Assembly: GCA_015485455.1 (NCBI GenBank)
Contig: WFTN01000106.1
Span: 1-15,907, forward strand
Source of the DNA: Planctomycetota bacterium
GTDB taxonomy: Bacteria > Planctomycetota > GCA-002687715 > DRQF01
DNA: 15,907 nt
Reading direction: 5' to 3'
This document shows, in pieces, positions 8,036 through 15,846 of the stretch (position 1 is the first letter of the stretch; every line of letters begins with the position of its first letter). Made by a program: the position numbers and the translations under genes. The notes beneath the pieces were generated by a model. That model searched no databases. It saw only the letters and a program-made list of their open reading frames with translations, and was not told the origin of the DNA.

Positions 8036-9562
8036 GTGAAAGATCATTGGAAGATCATTGTCTGGCTCATCGGCGGCTTGGTCATCGGCGGAGCTCTCCA
8101 ATTTTGGGCCGAGGGCGCGCCTGCGAGTCCTTTTGCTCTGAAAGAAGTGGATGGGCATGTAGAAGTTAGGACAGCACCCCCCAAGAGCGAAGTGGGAGTT
8201 GGAAGTCGAGTCGTGGCCATCATCAAAGACAAAGGCCGCAAGAACGAAGAACGCCTGGGATTTTCTGATCTCGCTTCCTATGACAAGGCCCTTAAGTCCT
8301 GCGATATCGGCTCGATTATTTGGTATGAGTCAGCGGCAGGGTCTCTCAGTCAAGCAGCGCTCAAGTTGGATGAGAAATCTCAACGTGCCATGCTTCTGCA
8401 GCCTTTCATCTTTCTGGCCAACATTTTCCTGCGACTCTTGAAGATGCTTATTGTTCCTATGATTTTGACCTCGATTATTTCTGGGGTTGTTGGCTTAGGG
8501 AGTGGTGCTGATCTCAAGCGACTTGGATCGAAGACGTTTCTCTACTATGTCGCCACAAGTATGGTCGCGATCGTAACGGGACTCATCTTGGTGAATTTGA
8601 TTCGCCCAGGCGATGGGGCTGCCCTGGGTTTGGCGGCGAGCGATAAGTTTGCCCAAGCTTCTGACGCCTCTTTCATTGAAGTGCTCATTCGCATGGTCCC
8701 AGAGAATGTCTTTGCTGCTTTTGGTGCTAATGCATCCATGTTGCAAGTGATCTTCTTCTCGCTTCTTTTCGGCTACTTCATCTTGAAGACGAATGAACCT
8801 CATCGAGGGACCATGACGTCATCCTTTGAAGCCTCGTTTCAGGTGATGATGAAATTGGCGGCAGGTGTTCTGAAGCTCATCCCCTATGGCGTCTTTTGTC
8901 TTTTGGTCAAGGTTGTCGGACAAACTGGTTTCGCAGTGTTCAAACCCTTAGGGCTCTACATGTTCACAGTTTTTGCGGCCTTAGCAATACACTGCTGCGT
9001 CACCCTTCCCCTGGTTCTGAAATTCTTCGCCAAGATTAACCCACTCCATTGGATGAAAGCTGTGGCTCCGGCTCTCATCACTGCGTTCTCAACTTCTTCC
9101 TCCTCAATGACACTTCCTGTGACCATGGAGACTGTTGAAAAACGAGGAGGTGTTTCCAATAAGGTTGTTTCTTTTGTCCAACCACTTGGCGCCACTATCA
9201 ACATGGATGGTACAGCTCTTTACGAGTGCATAGGCGTTATTTTCTTGGCGCAGTATTACGCTGACGCTCAGGGTTTTGTCTTGAGTCTTAGCGACCAACT
9301 ACAAGTGGTTGTCATGGCACTTCTAGCGTCGATTGGAGCAGCAGGAATTCCCTCTGCAGGACTCATTATGATGGTCACCATCTTGGCTGCATTGAAACTT
9401 CCGGTTGAAGGCGCGGCCCTGCTACTTGCGGTGGACCGTCCCTTGGACATGTTGCGAACTGTAACGAATGTTTTCTCTGATACCTGCGGTTCAGCCGTGG
9501 TGGCTGTTTCTGAAGGTGAAACAATACTCGAAGTTTCCACAAGCAAAGGTGAAGAGGCATGA
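8036..9562 (+). CDS. Dicarboxylate/acidic amino acid:cation symporter (DAACS, GltP/DctA type) with extracytoplasmic insert
   Basis: An inner-membrane, elevator-type carrier moving glutamate/aspartate or C4-dicarboxylates with Na+ or H+. Family marks: tip of hairpin 1 with the serine run [10 protein letters not shown] (352-361), NMDGT (389-393), hairpin 2 around [11 protein letters not shown] (435-445), and the last-helix set D471, R474, N478 and D482. R474 matches the arginine that binds the side-chain carboxylate in acidic-substrate transporters, arguing against a neutral amino acid carrier. At 508 residues it is about 80 longer than usual. The excess lies between TM1 (about 6-23) and TM2 (about 122-150), predicted outside the membrane, and looks PDZ-like. 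The start is GTG, chosen because AGGAG lies seven bases upstream and the next residues form TM1. Its stop overlaps pgi by 4 nt. Confidence 0.93.
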   Translation: MKDHWKIIVWLIGGLVIGGALQFWAEGAPASPFALKEVDGHVEVRTAPPKSEVGVGSRVVAIIKDKGRKNEERLGFSDLASYDKALKSCDIGSIIWYESAAGSLSQAALKLDEKSQRAMLLQPFIFLANIFLRLLKMLIVPMILTSIISGVVGLGSGADLKRLGSKTFLYYVATSMVAIVTGLILVNLIRPGDGAALGLAASDKFAQASDASFIEVLIRMVPENVFAAFGANASMLQVIFFSLLFGYFILKTNEPHRGTMTSSFEASFQVMMKLAAGVLKLIPYGVFCLLVKVVGQTGFAVFKPLGLYMFTVFAALAIHCCVTLPLVLKFFAKINPLHWMKAVAPALITAFSTSSSSMTLPVTMETVEKRGGVSNKVVSFVQPLGATINMDGTALYECIGVIFLAQYYADAQGFVLSLSDQLQVVVMALLASIGAAGIPSAGLIMMVTILAALKLPVEGAALLLAVDRPLDMLRTVTNVFSDTCGSAVVAVSEGETILEVSTSKGEEA

Positions 9563-11196
9563 AGTTGACTCAGACTCAACCTTGGAAGAAGTTGAAAGCA
9601 GAACATGAGCTCTTGACAGCCACAAATATGCGGGGTCTTTTTCACCAAGACCCAAGTCGTTTCGAGACATTCTCTCTTGAGTCCTGTGGGCTTTTTCTGG
9701 ACTACTCCAAGAACATAGTGCGCACAGAGACAATGAATGCCTTGATGGACTTGGCGAAGTCACAAGGCCTGGAAGAACTTCGTGACCAGATGTTTCGTGG
9801 GGAAAAGATCAATTCGACGGAAGGACGGGCCGTTCTCCATACGGCTTTGCGCAATGGTGGCGCCGAATCTGTTCTGGTGGACGGCGTGGATGTGGTTCCC
9901 GGAATTCAAGATGTCTTGTCACAACTGAGGGTCTTTTCAGATGAGATTCGGAGCGGGAACAAGAGTGGATTTTCGAAGAAAACCATAACCGATGTGGTGA
10001 ATATAGGTATCGGCGGCTCAGACCTGGGAGGCGTCATGGCTTATGAAGCCCTGAAGCCTTACGCGGACGGCCCTCGCTGCCACTTTGTTTCGAACGTTGA
10101 TGGAACTCACATCACTGAAACATTGAAGGGACTGGATGGAGAAACGACACTCTTCATTATTGCGTCCAAGACGTTTACCACTCAGGAAACAATGACCAAT
10201 GCCGCCAGTGCAAAGGCTTGGTTCTTGGCCCAAGGATTGCCTCAAGAAGCGGTGGCCAATCATTTCGTTGCGGTCTCTACCAACTTGAAGGCTGCCGAGT
10301 CCTTCGGTATCGACAAGAAGAATGTTTTTGGTTTTTGGGACTGGGTTGGTGGCCGCTACTCCATCTGGAGCGCCATTGGCTTGCCATTGATTCTGGGTAT
10401 TGGCATGGAAAGGTTCTTAGAGGTTCTCTCTGGAGCCCACCAGATGGATCAACATTTTCGAGAAGCACCTCTTAGGGAGAACATGCCCGTGATCTTGGGG
10501 ATGATGGGTGTTTGGTATGCCGATTTCTTTGAAGCGGAGAGCCACGCCGTTTTGCCTTATGACCAGTATCTTCATCGATTCCCTGCCTATTTGCAACAAC
10601 TGGACATGGAAAGCAATGGCAAAAGTGTCACCAAGGGTGGAACAGCAGTTGACTTTGCTACTGGACCATTAGTTTGGGGAGAACCAGGTACCAATGGCCA
10701 GCATGCTTTCTACCAGCTCATTCACCAAGGAACCCGCCTTGTTCCTTGCGACTTCCTCGGGCCTGCCAAAAGCCAGAACCCGAATGGAGATCATCATCTC
10801 ATTTTAATGTCGAATTTCTTTGCCCAAACGGAGGCATTGATGAATGGCAAGAATGAGGCGGAAGTCCAGGCAGAGCTCGAAGCCTCGGGCTTGGAGTCTG
10901 AGGAGGTGGCGGCACTTTTGCCACACAAGGTTTTCCCCGGCAACCGCCCCAGCAATAGTATTCTCTATCGACGACTCACCCCCACCACCCTTGGATCTTT
11001 GATTGCGCTCTACGAACATAAGGTTTTCGTCCAAGGGGCAATTTGGGGAATCAACTCATTTGACCAATGGGGAGTCGAATTGGGTAAGCAACTGGCGAAG
11101 GCCATTCTCCCGGAGCTTCGGGGGGACGAAGCCGTTGATGGTCACGATGGCTCAACCAATGGACTTATCAATCAGTTCAAGAGTTGGCGCGCATAG
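9559..11196 (+). CDS. pgi: Glucose-6-phosphate isomerase
   Basis: It interconverts glucose-6-phosphate and fructose-6-phosphate in the cytoplasm. Its 545 residues match the long bacterial/eukaryotic type (E. coli about 549). Phosphate-sugar binding segments include [11 protein letters not shown] (148-158) and the SKTFTTQET loop (203-211). The first PGI signature is [14 protein letters not shown] (261-274, R265). Catalytic residues are E351 (LDMESNGK), H382 (NGQHAFYQ) and K510 in the second signature [14 protein letters not shown] (497-510). All are intact. AAAGGTGA (9545-9552) precedes the ATG, which overlaps the stop of the symporter gene (ATGA), so both are probably cotranslated; the pairing is unusual. 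The gene ends 82 bp before a convergent gene. Confidence 0.97.
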   Translation: MKLTQTQPWKKLKAEHELLTATNMRGLFHQDPSRFETFSLESCGLFLDYSKNIVRTETMNALMDLAKSQGLEELRDQMFRGEKINSTEGRAVLHTALRNGGAESVLVDGVDVVPGIQDVLSQLRVFSDEIRSGNKSGFSKKTITDVVNIGIGGSDLGGVMAYEALKPYADGPRCHFVSNVDGTHITETLKGLDGETTLFIIASKTFTTQETMTNAASAKAWFLAQGLPQEAVANHFVAVSTNLKAAESFGIDKKNVFGFWDWVGGRYSIWSAIGLPLILGIGMERFLEVLSGAHQMDQHFREAPLRENMPVILGMMGVWYADFFEAESHAVLPYDQYLHRFPAYLQQLDMESNGKSVTKGGTAVDFATGPLVWGEPGTNGQHAFYQLIHQGTRLVPCDFLGPAKSQNPNGDHHLILMSNFFAQTEALMNGKNEAEVQAELEASGLESEEVAALLPHKVFPGNRPSNSILYRRLTPTTLGSLIALYEHKVFVQGAIWGINSFDQWGVELGKQLAKAILPELRGDEAVDGHDGSTNGLINQFKSWRA

Positions 11197-11235
11197 TCGG
11201 AATGTTTCCTGAGATCGGCCGCGGGATCGCGCTTC

Positions 11236-11257
11236 TTTGGGTTAGGCGAAACCCAAA
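11236..11257. terminator. Perfect hairpin between convergent genes, possible bidirectional terminator
   Basis: TTTGGGTT (11236-11243) pairs perfectly with AACCCAAA (11250-11257) around a 6-nt loop. It sits 40 nt after the pgi stop and 22 nt after the stop of the convergent phosphodiesterase gene. No clear T-tract follows on either strand, so intrinsic termination is uncertain; it could also be a 3'-end stability hairpin. Confidence 0.42.
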
Positions 11258-11278
11258 CGCAAGTGTGCAAGATTTTCT

Positions 11279-11866
11279 TTAAGCCAGGTTCTTTTTGAGA
11301 TGAAACGACTGCATCGGGGAATAAACTGGGCCGTTCTCCGTCATGTCGCTCATCATGAGATGGATTTGTTTAACATCGAATTGGCCAAACTCGTTGCGGT
11401 TGCTCTCGACAATTTTCGCTCTAAGTTCGTCTAACTCCCGGTCACCGCGAACACGTCCGATTGTTATGTGGGGACGATAGCCCTTGCGCTCTGGACGAAT
11501 TCCGACTTGCCCCAATGCCTGCTGAAGATTGTTGTAAAGCAGTTTGAGGGGGTCCAAATTGCCCTCAACTCCGGCGACGATAATCCGAGGAGTCGCCTTA
11601 TTTTCTGGGAGTGTCTTCATGCCTCTCACAGTGATCCGTGTCCGTGGCACTCCCTCCATGGCTTCGGCAACTGCACTTTGCACGTCCATCATGTCTTCAG
11701 GGTGAACGTCACCAATGAAGCGAACAGTGAGATGTAGATTCTCACTAATCGTCCACTTCACTGAAGCCCCAGCCAACTGGAGGAAACCTATTTCTCGAGC
11801 GAGTCTCTTGCGCAAGTTGTTAGGCAACTCAATGGCAACGAAACAGCGAAGATCATGTTTGCCCAT
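11279..11866 (-). CDS. thpR: RNA 2',3'-cyclic phosphodiesterase (ThpR/LigT family)
   Basis: A 2H phosphoesterase, normal family length at 195 residues, that opens 2',3'-cyclic phosphate ends of RNA. The two catalytic H-x-T-x motifs are HLTV (45-48) and HITI (133-136). The opening RCFVAIELP (7-15) and the KGYRPHITIGR context (128-138) are typical of bacterial ThpR. The start codon overlaps the stop of the upstream kinase gene by one base (TAATG) and has no clear Shine-Dalgarno, so it is probably translated by reinitiation. In vivo substrates of bacterial ThpR are poorly known; a role in RNA repair or degradation is inferred from the family. Confidence 0.93.
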   Translation of the reverse strand: MGKHDLRCFVAIELPNNLRKRLAREIGFLQLAGASVKWTISENLHLTVRFIGDVHPEDMMDVQSAVAEAMEGVPRTRITVRGMKTLPENKATPRIIVAGVEGNLDPLKLLYNNLQQALGQVGIRPERKGYRPHITIGRVRGDRELDELRAKIVESNRNEFGQFDVKQIHLMMSDMTENGPVYSPMQSFHLKKNLA

Positions 11867-12780
11867 TAGGCGTTCACATCCAAAAACAGCCGATACTCTT
11901 GATGCCTTTTTTCAATGTCATCCCAACTCAGGTCTCGCAGGCGGTCGAGTCCAAAATCTTCAACGTTATAGGATGCCACCACTGTTCCATAGGACATAGC
12001 CCGTTTGATCGAAGTAAAATCTGTGTTTCCTTCTCTGGCTAAGAATCCCATGGCGCCTGATGCAAAGGTGTCCCCGGCCCCAGTGGGGTCTTTCACTTCC
12101 TCCAAGGGGTAAGCTGGGAGCGCAAAAAACTTGTCGTCGTGAAGGACAATGGCACCGTGCTCACCTTTCTTGATAAGAACGGTGCTCGGCCCCATGGCAC
12201 TGATATTCCTCATGGCCACAATCAGATTGGCATTTTCGCCCAAGGCCCGTGCTTCCTCATCATTGCAGACTAAGGCATCAACAGCTTTGAGAACACGCAA
12301 GACATCGTCTCTGAAGTTATCAATCCAGAGGTTCATCGTGTCCATCATGACGAATCGGGGCGAAGTCAACTGCTCTGTGACACTCAATTGGTTGGCTGGA
12401 TGATCGTTGGCCAAAAGTACGAACTCTGAATCTCGAAATGAATCGGGCAATTCTGGTTTGCATTCGCCCAGGACATTGAGTTGGGTATCAAGGGTTTCGG
12501 CGACATCCATACGGTCGACGTATTTTCCCGACCAACGGAAAGTCTTGCCGCCTTCAATTTTCCGCAGACCTTCTAAGTCGATGTTACGACTACGAAAAAG
12601 CTCTAAGTGTTCATCTGGAAAGTCTTCACCAATAACACCGGCCAAACGCACAGGGGTGAACAGTGAGGCTCCAACAGAAAAGTAGGAAGCTGCTCCTCCT
12701 AAGATGTTAGCGCGATCGCCAAAAGGAGTACTCACGGAGTCGAGCGCTATGGAACCAACAACGAGGAGAGTCATATCCAT
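11866..12780 (-). CDS. PfkB/ribokinase-family sugar kinase
   Basis: An ATP-dependent kinase of the ribokinase fold, 304 residues, likely cytoplasmic. The N-terminal strand is LLVVGSIALDS (5-15), the substrate-side glycine motif LGGAASYFS (27-35), then NDEEAR (173-178), IKKGEHG (203-209), and the second PfkB signature DPTGAGDTFASG (231-242) with catalytic base D237 and the anion hole around it. It belongs to a widespread PfkB subgroup (GKTFRW, 78-83; DTMN, 147-150) often annotated only as 'sugar kinase' or sometimes adenosine kinase; the substrate is not established by sequence. Start: ATG at 12780, or an ATG two codons later (12774), which sits better behind the AAGAGA purine stretch. It overlaps thpR by 1 nt, so the two form an operon. 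Confidence 0.88.
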   Translation of the reverse strand: MDMTLLVVGSIALDSVSTPFGDRANILGGAASYFSVGASLFTPVRLAGVIGEDFPDEHLELFRSRNIDLEGLRKIEGGKTFRWSGKYVDRMDVAETLDTQLNVLGECKPELPDSFRDSEFVLLANDHPANQLSVTEQLTSPRFVMMDTMNLWIDNFRDDVLRVLKAVDALVCNDEEARALGENANLIVAMRNISAMGPSTVLIKKGEHGAIVLHDDKFFALPAYPLEEVKDPTGAGDTFASGAMGFLAREGNTDFTSIKRAMSYGTVVASYNVEDFGLDRLRDLSWDDIEKRHQEYRLFLDVNA

Positions 12781-12865
12781 TCTCTTTTCTTAATTCTAAC
12801 GATACTTGCAGGACGACGTAGCCAGCCGAGAATAACTTTACTTTCTTGCTTCCCAAAGAAAACAT

Positions 12866-13045
12866 TCAAGGTGCTTGTTCGGGTTTCCCCCTTCTCCGGG
12901 GATGAATCGGGACAACCCAAGGATTTTTCAGCAGGTTGACGTCCAACAAGTGCAGCACACTCTTCTGGTCGCCAGAATACCAAAGTACACCGCGTCCAAT
13001 CTTAGCTAAGAACTTCTTCTTGGTCTTCAGGCCAAGAATTTTCAT
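12866..13045 (-). CDS. Possible small ORF, 59 residues, unknown
   Basis: The 220-bp gap between the flippase-like gene and the kinase gene contains this frame. It begins with MKILGLKTKKKFLAKIGRG and ends with a basic tail (HPRRRGKPEQAP). The middle looks protein-like (WYSGDQKSVLHLLDVNLL), and codon use (AAG, CTG, GAC, GGC) resembles neighbouring genes. It overlaps the 3' end of the flippase-like gene by 44 nt in another frame. Only a weak GGA lies before the ATG, and a start at 13069 is also open. I do not recognise a family. It may be chance; without it the gap holds only the kinase leader. Confidence 0.33.
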   Translation of the reverse strand: MKILGLKTKKKFLAKIGRGVLWYSGDQKSVLHLLDVNLLKNPWVVPIHPRRRGKPEQAP

Positions 13046-14171
13046 CGAGATCCGTCGGGATCTCTCCATCTTTTCGCCCCATGAAGAGGAACACGCCCCC
13101 GAGAAGGCTCCAAGCCATCATCGACAATCCTATGATGACGCTCAAGATCACGAGATTACTTTTGTAAGCCGCATCGGTGCCAACTGCGGTGAAAACAGCA
13201 ATAAAGGCGTATTCTCGCACGCCCCATCCTCCAGGAAACAGAGGTATGGAGGATGCAATAAAAATGATGGGGACTGTGGCAAAGTAAGTCAAGAGTGGCA
13301 CATCGATTCCCAGATCCTGACCGAAGACAAAGACGGATGTGATGTTACAAATATGGGCTGCCACAGAGATCCCCACAGCAAATAAGAGGGTCTTGGGACT
13401 ATTGCGATAACCTTGAAAAGCAGAATCAAGCTTCTTGAGAATGCCATTGAGAGGCAGGCGATTGAGTATGTCGCTGATGTGTAGTCGACGCCGCACCCGT
13501 TTGCTGAAGAAGCATATGAAGAGCAAACCACAAAGTCCAAGGACGCCAAATACGACGTAACCCTGCTCTTTGAAAGTCGAGAAATTTGACAAGATTGCCA
13601 GGGCTGACAGACCTGCCAAAGCGGCCAAGCCAATTACCCGGTCGACGATCACGGTAGAGACCGCTTCCGAGCGCCTTCCAGGGGAATCCTTGGCAATAAG
13701 GACAGCTTTGGGCACGTCACCACCAGTCATCCCTGGCATCAAGTTGTTCCAGAAGAAACCAACAAAGGTCAACCGGAAAGCTCGCCCATAACTAGCCCGT
13801 ATACCTTGAGCTTCCAGGAGGGCTCGCCAGCGAGCCACTCCCAAACAATACATGCAGAAGATTAAGAGCATTCCTAGGGCATAATTGGATGGGCTGAGTT
13901 TCCCGAATGTTGTTTTTATCCCGAAGCTTCGGGTATCGATGCTTTCCGGAGGAATAGCGACCTCCTCTTTGCCTTGGGGTTCGATGGTCAGGGTGGCGTC
14001 GGGAGAATCAAAGCCAGAGGTAATCAAACCTTCCAAGATCGTCCCGTCTTTCAGAACCACACGATCAAGCCATGAGACTTGTTTGCTGACGAACAAGAAA
14101 GCGACACAAAGAAGGCCGATTTTCAAGACGAAGAAAGCGATAGACTTGGTTTTTGACTGGCCCTCCGTCAC
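13002..14171 (-). CDS. Flippase-like integral membrane protein (LPG-synthase TM / UPF0104 family)
   Basis: A polytopic inner-membrane protein of 389 residues related to the transmembrane part of lysylphosphatidylglycerol synthase (MprF) and AglD-type proteins; no aminoacyl-transfer domain is present. Family motifs: FFWNNLMPGMTGGDVPKA (139-156), RRSEAVSTVIVDRVIGL (166-182) and SIPLFPGGWGVREYAF (308-323). TM1 is about 11-29 and TM2 about 97-112. Between them, at 35-92, lies an extra beta-rich segment, with VVLKDGTILEGLI at 38-50, not part of the core family. The C-terminal tail (367-389) is acidic and soluble. The start is GTG at 14171, with GAGGAG four bases upstream, and overlaps the DUF366 gene stop by 4 nt (GTGA). 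Lipid or lipid-linked sugar transport/modification in the envelope is the likely role; the substrate is unknown. Confidence 0.85.
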   Translation of the reverse strand: MTEGQSKTKSIAFFVLKIGLLCVAFLFVSKQVSWLDRVVLKDGTILEGLITSGFDSPDATLTIEPQGKEEVAIPPESIDTRSFGIKTTFGKLSPSNYALGMLLIFCMYCLGVARWRALLEAQGIRASYGRAFRLTFVGFFWNNLMPGMTGGDVPKAVLIAKDSPGRRSEAVSTVIVDRVIGLAALAGLSALAILSNFSTFKEQGYVVFGVLGLCGLLFICFFSKRVRRRLHISDILNRLPLNGILKKLDSAFQGYRNSPKTLLFAVGISVAAHICNITSVFVFGQDLGIDVPLLTYFATVPIIFIASSIPLFPGGWGVREYAFIAVFTAVGTDAAYKSNLVILSVIIGLSMMAWSLLGGVFLFMGRKDGEIPTDLDENSWPEDQEEVLS

Positions 14172-14737
14172 TGGACTCCTCGCACTTTGGTGGTGGCTAA
14201 GTTCATGGACCTCAGCTCATTCGTCATCCTTGCCATGAGTGTCTTGGCAAATTCTTGACTGTCCAAGGGACTGTCTTCAAAGGCGCCTGTTTTCAGAGGA
14301 GTCCCCTTATTGCTGATGTTCATGCCGAAATGAATCAAGCAGCTCACCAAAGAAACCGTGGCAATTGAAACCGACATTTTTCCGTCGTCGAGAAAAATAT
14401 CGTCACCCTTTCGGCGGACTCTCTCTCCGAGACTTTCTCGCAGAATCTCAAAGGCCAGGAGGACAAGCAGTTTTTGCAAGTGAACACTGCGGTCTAAGTC
14501 TGGTCCGAAACTCTCATAGATGAAATGAAGCATAGAATCGCCGGAGATGAACAAACCATCACGGCGATCAGCCATATCTACCATGGAGTCAATCTTGACC
14601 TCCACTGGCCCCGAAAAGGCAACGATGGCGTCACCCTGGATGTCAAAAGTTTGATAAATCCAATGGGGTCGCAATTCACGCCCTGTGTAAGGCCGGGGTG
14701 TCGAACAAATTCTTGTTTGTGGAAGGACTATGGCCAA
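14168..14737 (-). CDS. DUF366 family protein
   Basis: A 189-residue soluble protein matching the uncharacterised DUF366 family. Conserved blocks: LRPHWIYQTFDIQGDAIVAF (22-41), DSMLHFIYE (67-75), GDDIFLDDGKMSVSIATVS (111-129), LIHFGMNIS (134-142) and GTPLKT (145-150). No signal peptide or membrane segment is visible. The block with K120 followed by H136-x-G138 looks like the catalytic core of lipoate/biotin ligases (see findings); this is inference. The start is TTG at 14737, chosen because AAGGA lies eight bases upstream (14750-14746) and the family's N-terminal block follows closely; no ATG in frame fits. It overlaps the upstream lipoprotein gene by 10 nt and the downstream flippase-like gene by 4 nt, indicating coupled translation. 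The function is unknown. Confidence 0.86.
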   Translation of the reverse strand: MAIVLPQTRICSTPRPYTGRELRPHWIYQTFDIQGDAIVAFSGPVEVKIDSMVDMADRRDGLFISGDSMLHFIYESFGPDLDRSVHLQKLLVLLAFEILRESLGERVRRKGDDIFLDDGKMSVSIATVSLVSCLIHFGMNISNKGTPLKTGAFEDSPLDSQEFAKTLMARMTNELRSMNLATTKVRGVQ

Positions 14738-15846
14738 AGTTTTGATCCTTCTTCAATCCACCATGATTCCCAAGCATCACGATCGCGTTTGAAGTCCTTC
14801 CCCGTCATGCTGAAAAGCACTTCCGCGGCATTCTGGCTGATCAAAGGATCTTCATTCGCCATGGTCCCTATGACTTGCTGAATTGTCTTGCGACTCGGGT
14901 AAGCCTTCAAAGCTCGAATCATCTTGGCGGCGGCATAGGAATTTCTCTCCAATGGCAATTGGGCCACAAGTGCATATCCGAAAGCCGGGTCTAGAATCAT
15001 CGACATGGCTTGAGCGACATCACTTCGGACAGTGACATGCCGATTACGGCCCATGGCTTCCGTCAAAGTGATGACAGCCGTTTGCCGGGCAATGTTCATG
15101 ATGCAGGGAACGTAATATTCTTCGACTTCCGGCCGGGCATATTGGTTGATCCAGAATGAGAGAATTTTCAGGACCCGGCGAACCTCGCCACCTCTTTCCC
15201 AACGAATACTCCCTAAGAACCGCAGTGGTTCTTTGCTTTTCTCGACGTACTCAGCGATCATTCCTTCGCTTCTTTCGTCGTACCACTTTTGCCAAGCTTC
15301 CGGATCATTGCCAAAGTCTTGACCAGTCTTCTTCTGCAAACTTTGAAGTGCTTCGATCTTTTGGACTTCGTCCGGCGAATCCAAACCTGCAATGTAACCA
15401 GGTATTTGCAAGTTTGTGCGGGCATCAATGAGTAATTTGAGGTTTTCATAGACGAGTTGCTCATTGTCCTTCAGGGGAATCAACTCATCTGTTACTGGGG
15501 GAATAGGAACGCGGGAGAGAATGATGCCAATCAGCATGGCAGCATCCCCTTGAATCAGGGGTTTGTCCCGGGCAGTTCCTAAGAAATTGCAAGCATGAGA
15601 AAGGCTCGTTATGGCTTGCCAGAACTTCATATCTTCGGCGCTGGCCAGGGCGGCAAAAGCCTCGTGCGCCAATTGCCCCGCATCAAAAATGATGGCGCTT
15701 TCTTTGAGGAAATTACTCCCAGAAACCGGTGCTGGATCCAAAGTGGCCAAATCTACCAAGTAATCATCTGTAGACTTGCAACTAGCAAGAAGCAGGAATA
15801 CACCCAGCAAGCTCAATAGTGAGGCCGAGCTGCGGAATTGTCTCAT
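14728..15846 (-). CDS. HEAT-like repeat lipoprotein
   Basis: A 372-residue predicted lipoprotein: basic N-terminus, hydrophobic stretch 9-21, and lipobox LLASC with lipidated C23. The remainder is almost wholly helical and resembles HEAT-type repeats. Two segments carry the same signature: residues 164-189 (L..KTGQDFGNDPEAWQKWY) and 338-364 (L..MTGKDFKRDRDAWESWW). Such 'TG.DF..D..AW..WW' endings recur in HEAT-repeat proteins of planctomycete-like bacteria (recollection, not a search). The ATG has AAGGAA eight bases before it (15860-15855). Its start overlaps the stop of an upstream gene (ATGA) and its end overlaps DUF366. It is probably an envelope scaffold or partner-binding protein; no catalytic motif is visible. 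Confidence 0.8.
   Translation of the reverse strand: MRQFRSSASLLSLLGVFLLLASCKSTDDYLVDLATLDPAPVSGSNFLKESAIIFDAGQLAHEAFAALASAEDMKFWQAITSLSHACNFLGTARDKPLIQGDAAMLIGIILSRVPIPPVTDELIPLKDNEQLVYENLKLLIDARTNLQIPGYIAGLDSPDEVQKIEALQSLQKKTGQDFGNDPEAWQKWYDERSEGMIAEYVEKSKEPLRFLGSIRWERGGEVRRVLKILSFWINQYARPEVEEYYVPCIMNIARQTAVITLTEAMGRNRHVTVRSDVAQAMSMILDPAFGYALVAQLPLERNSYAAAKMIRALKAYPSRKTIQQVIGTMANEDPLISQNAAEVLFSMTGKDFKRDRDAWESWWIEEGSKLWP

Noticed and set aside
12887..12901. CCCC/GGGG hairpin in the kinase leader as an attenuator
   Set aside because: Only four pairs and no T-tract; likely to arise by chance.
12771..12983. Minus-strand 70-residue frame reading into the kinase start
   Set aside because: No ribosome binding site, low-complexity basic composition, and it competes with the more protein-like frame at 12866-13045.
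13002..14171. Full MprF-type lysylphosphatidylglycerol synthase
   Set aside because: Only the membrane region is present; the cytosolic aminoacyl-transfer domain is missing, so the protein is better called flippase-like.
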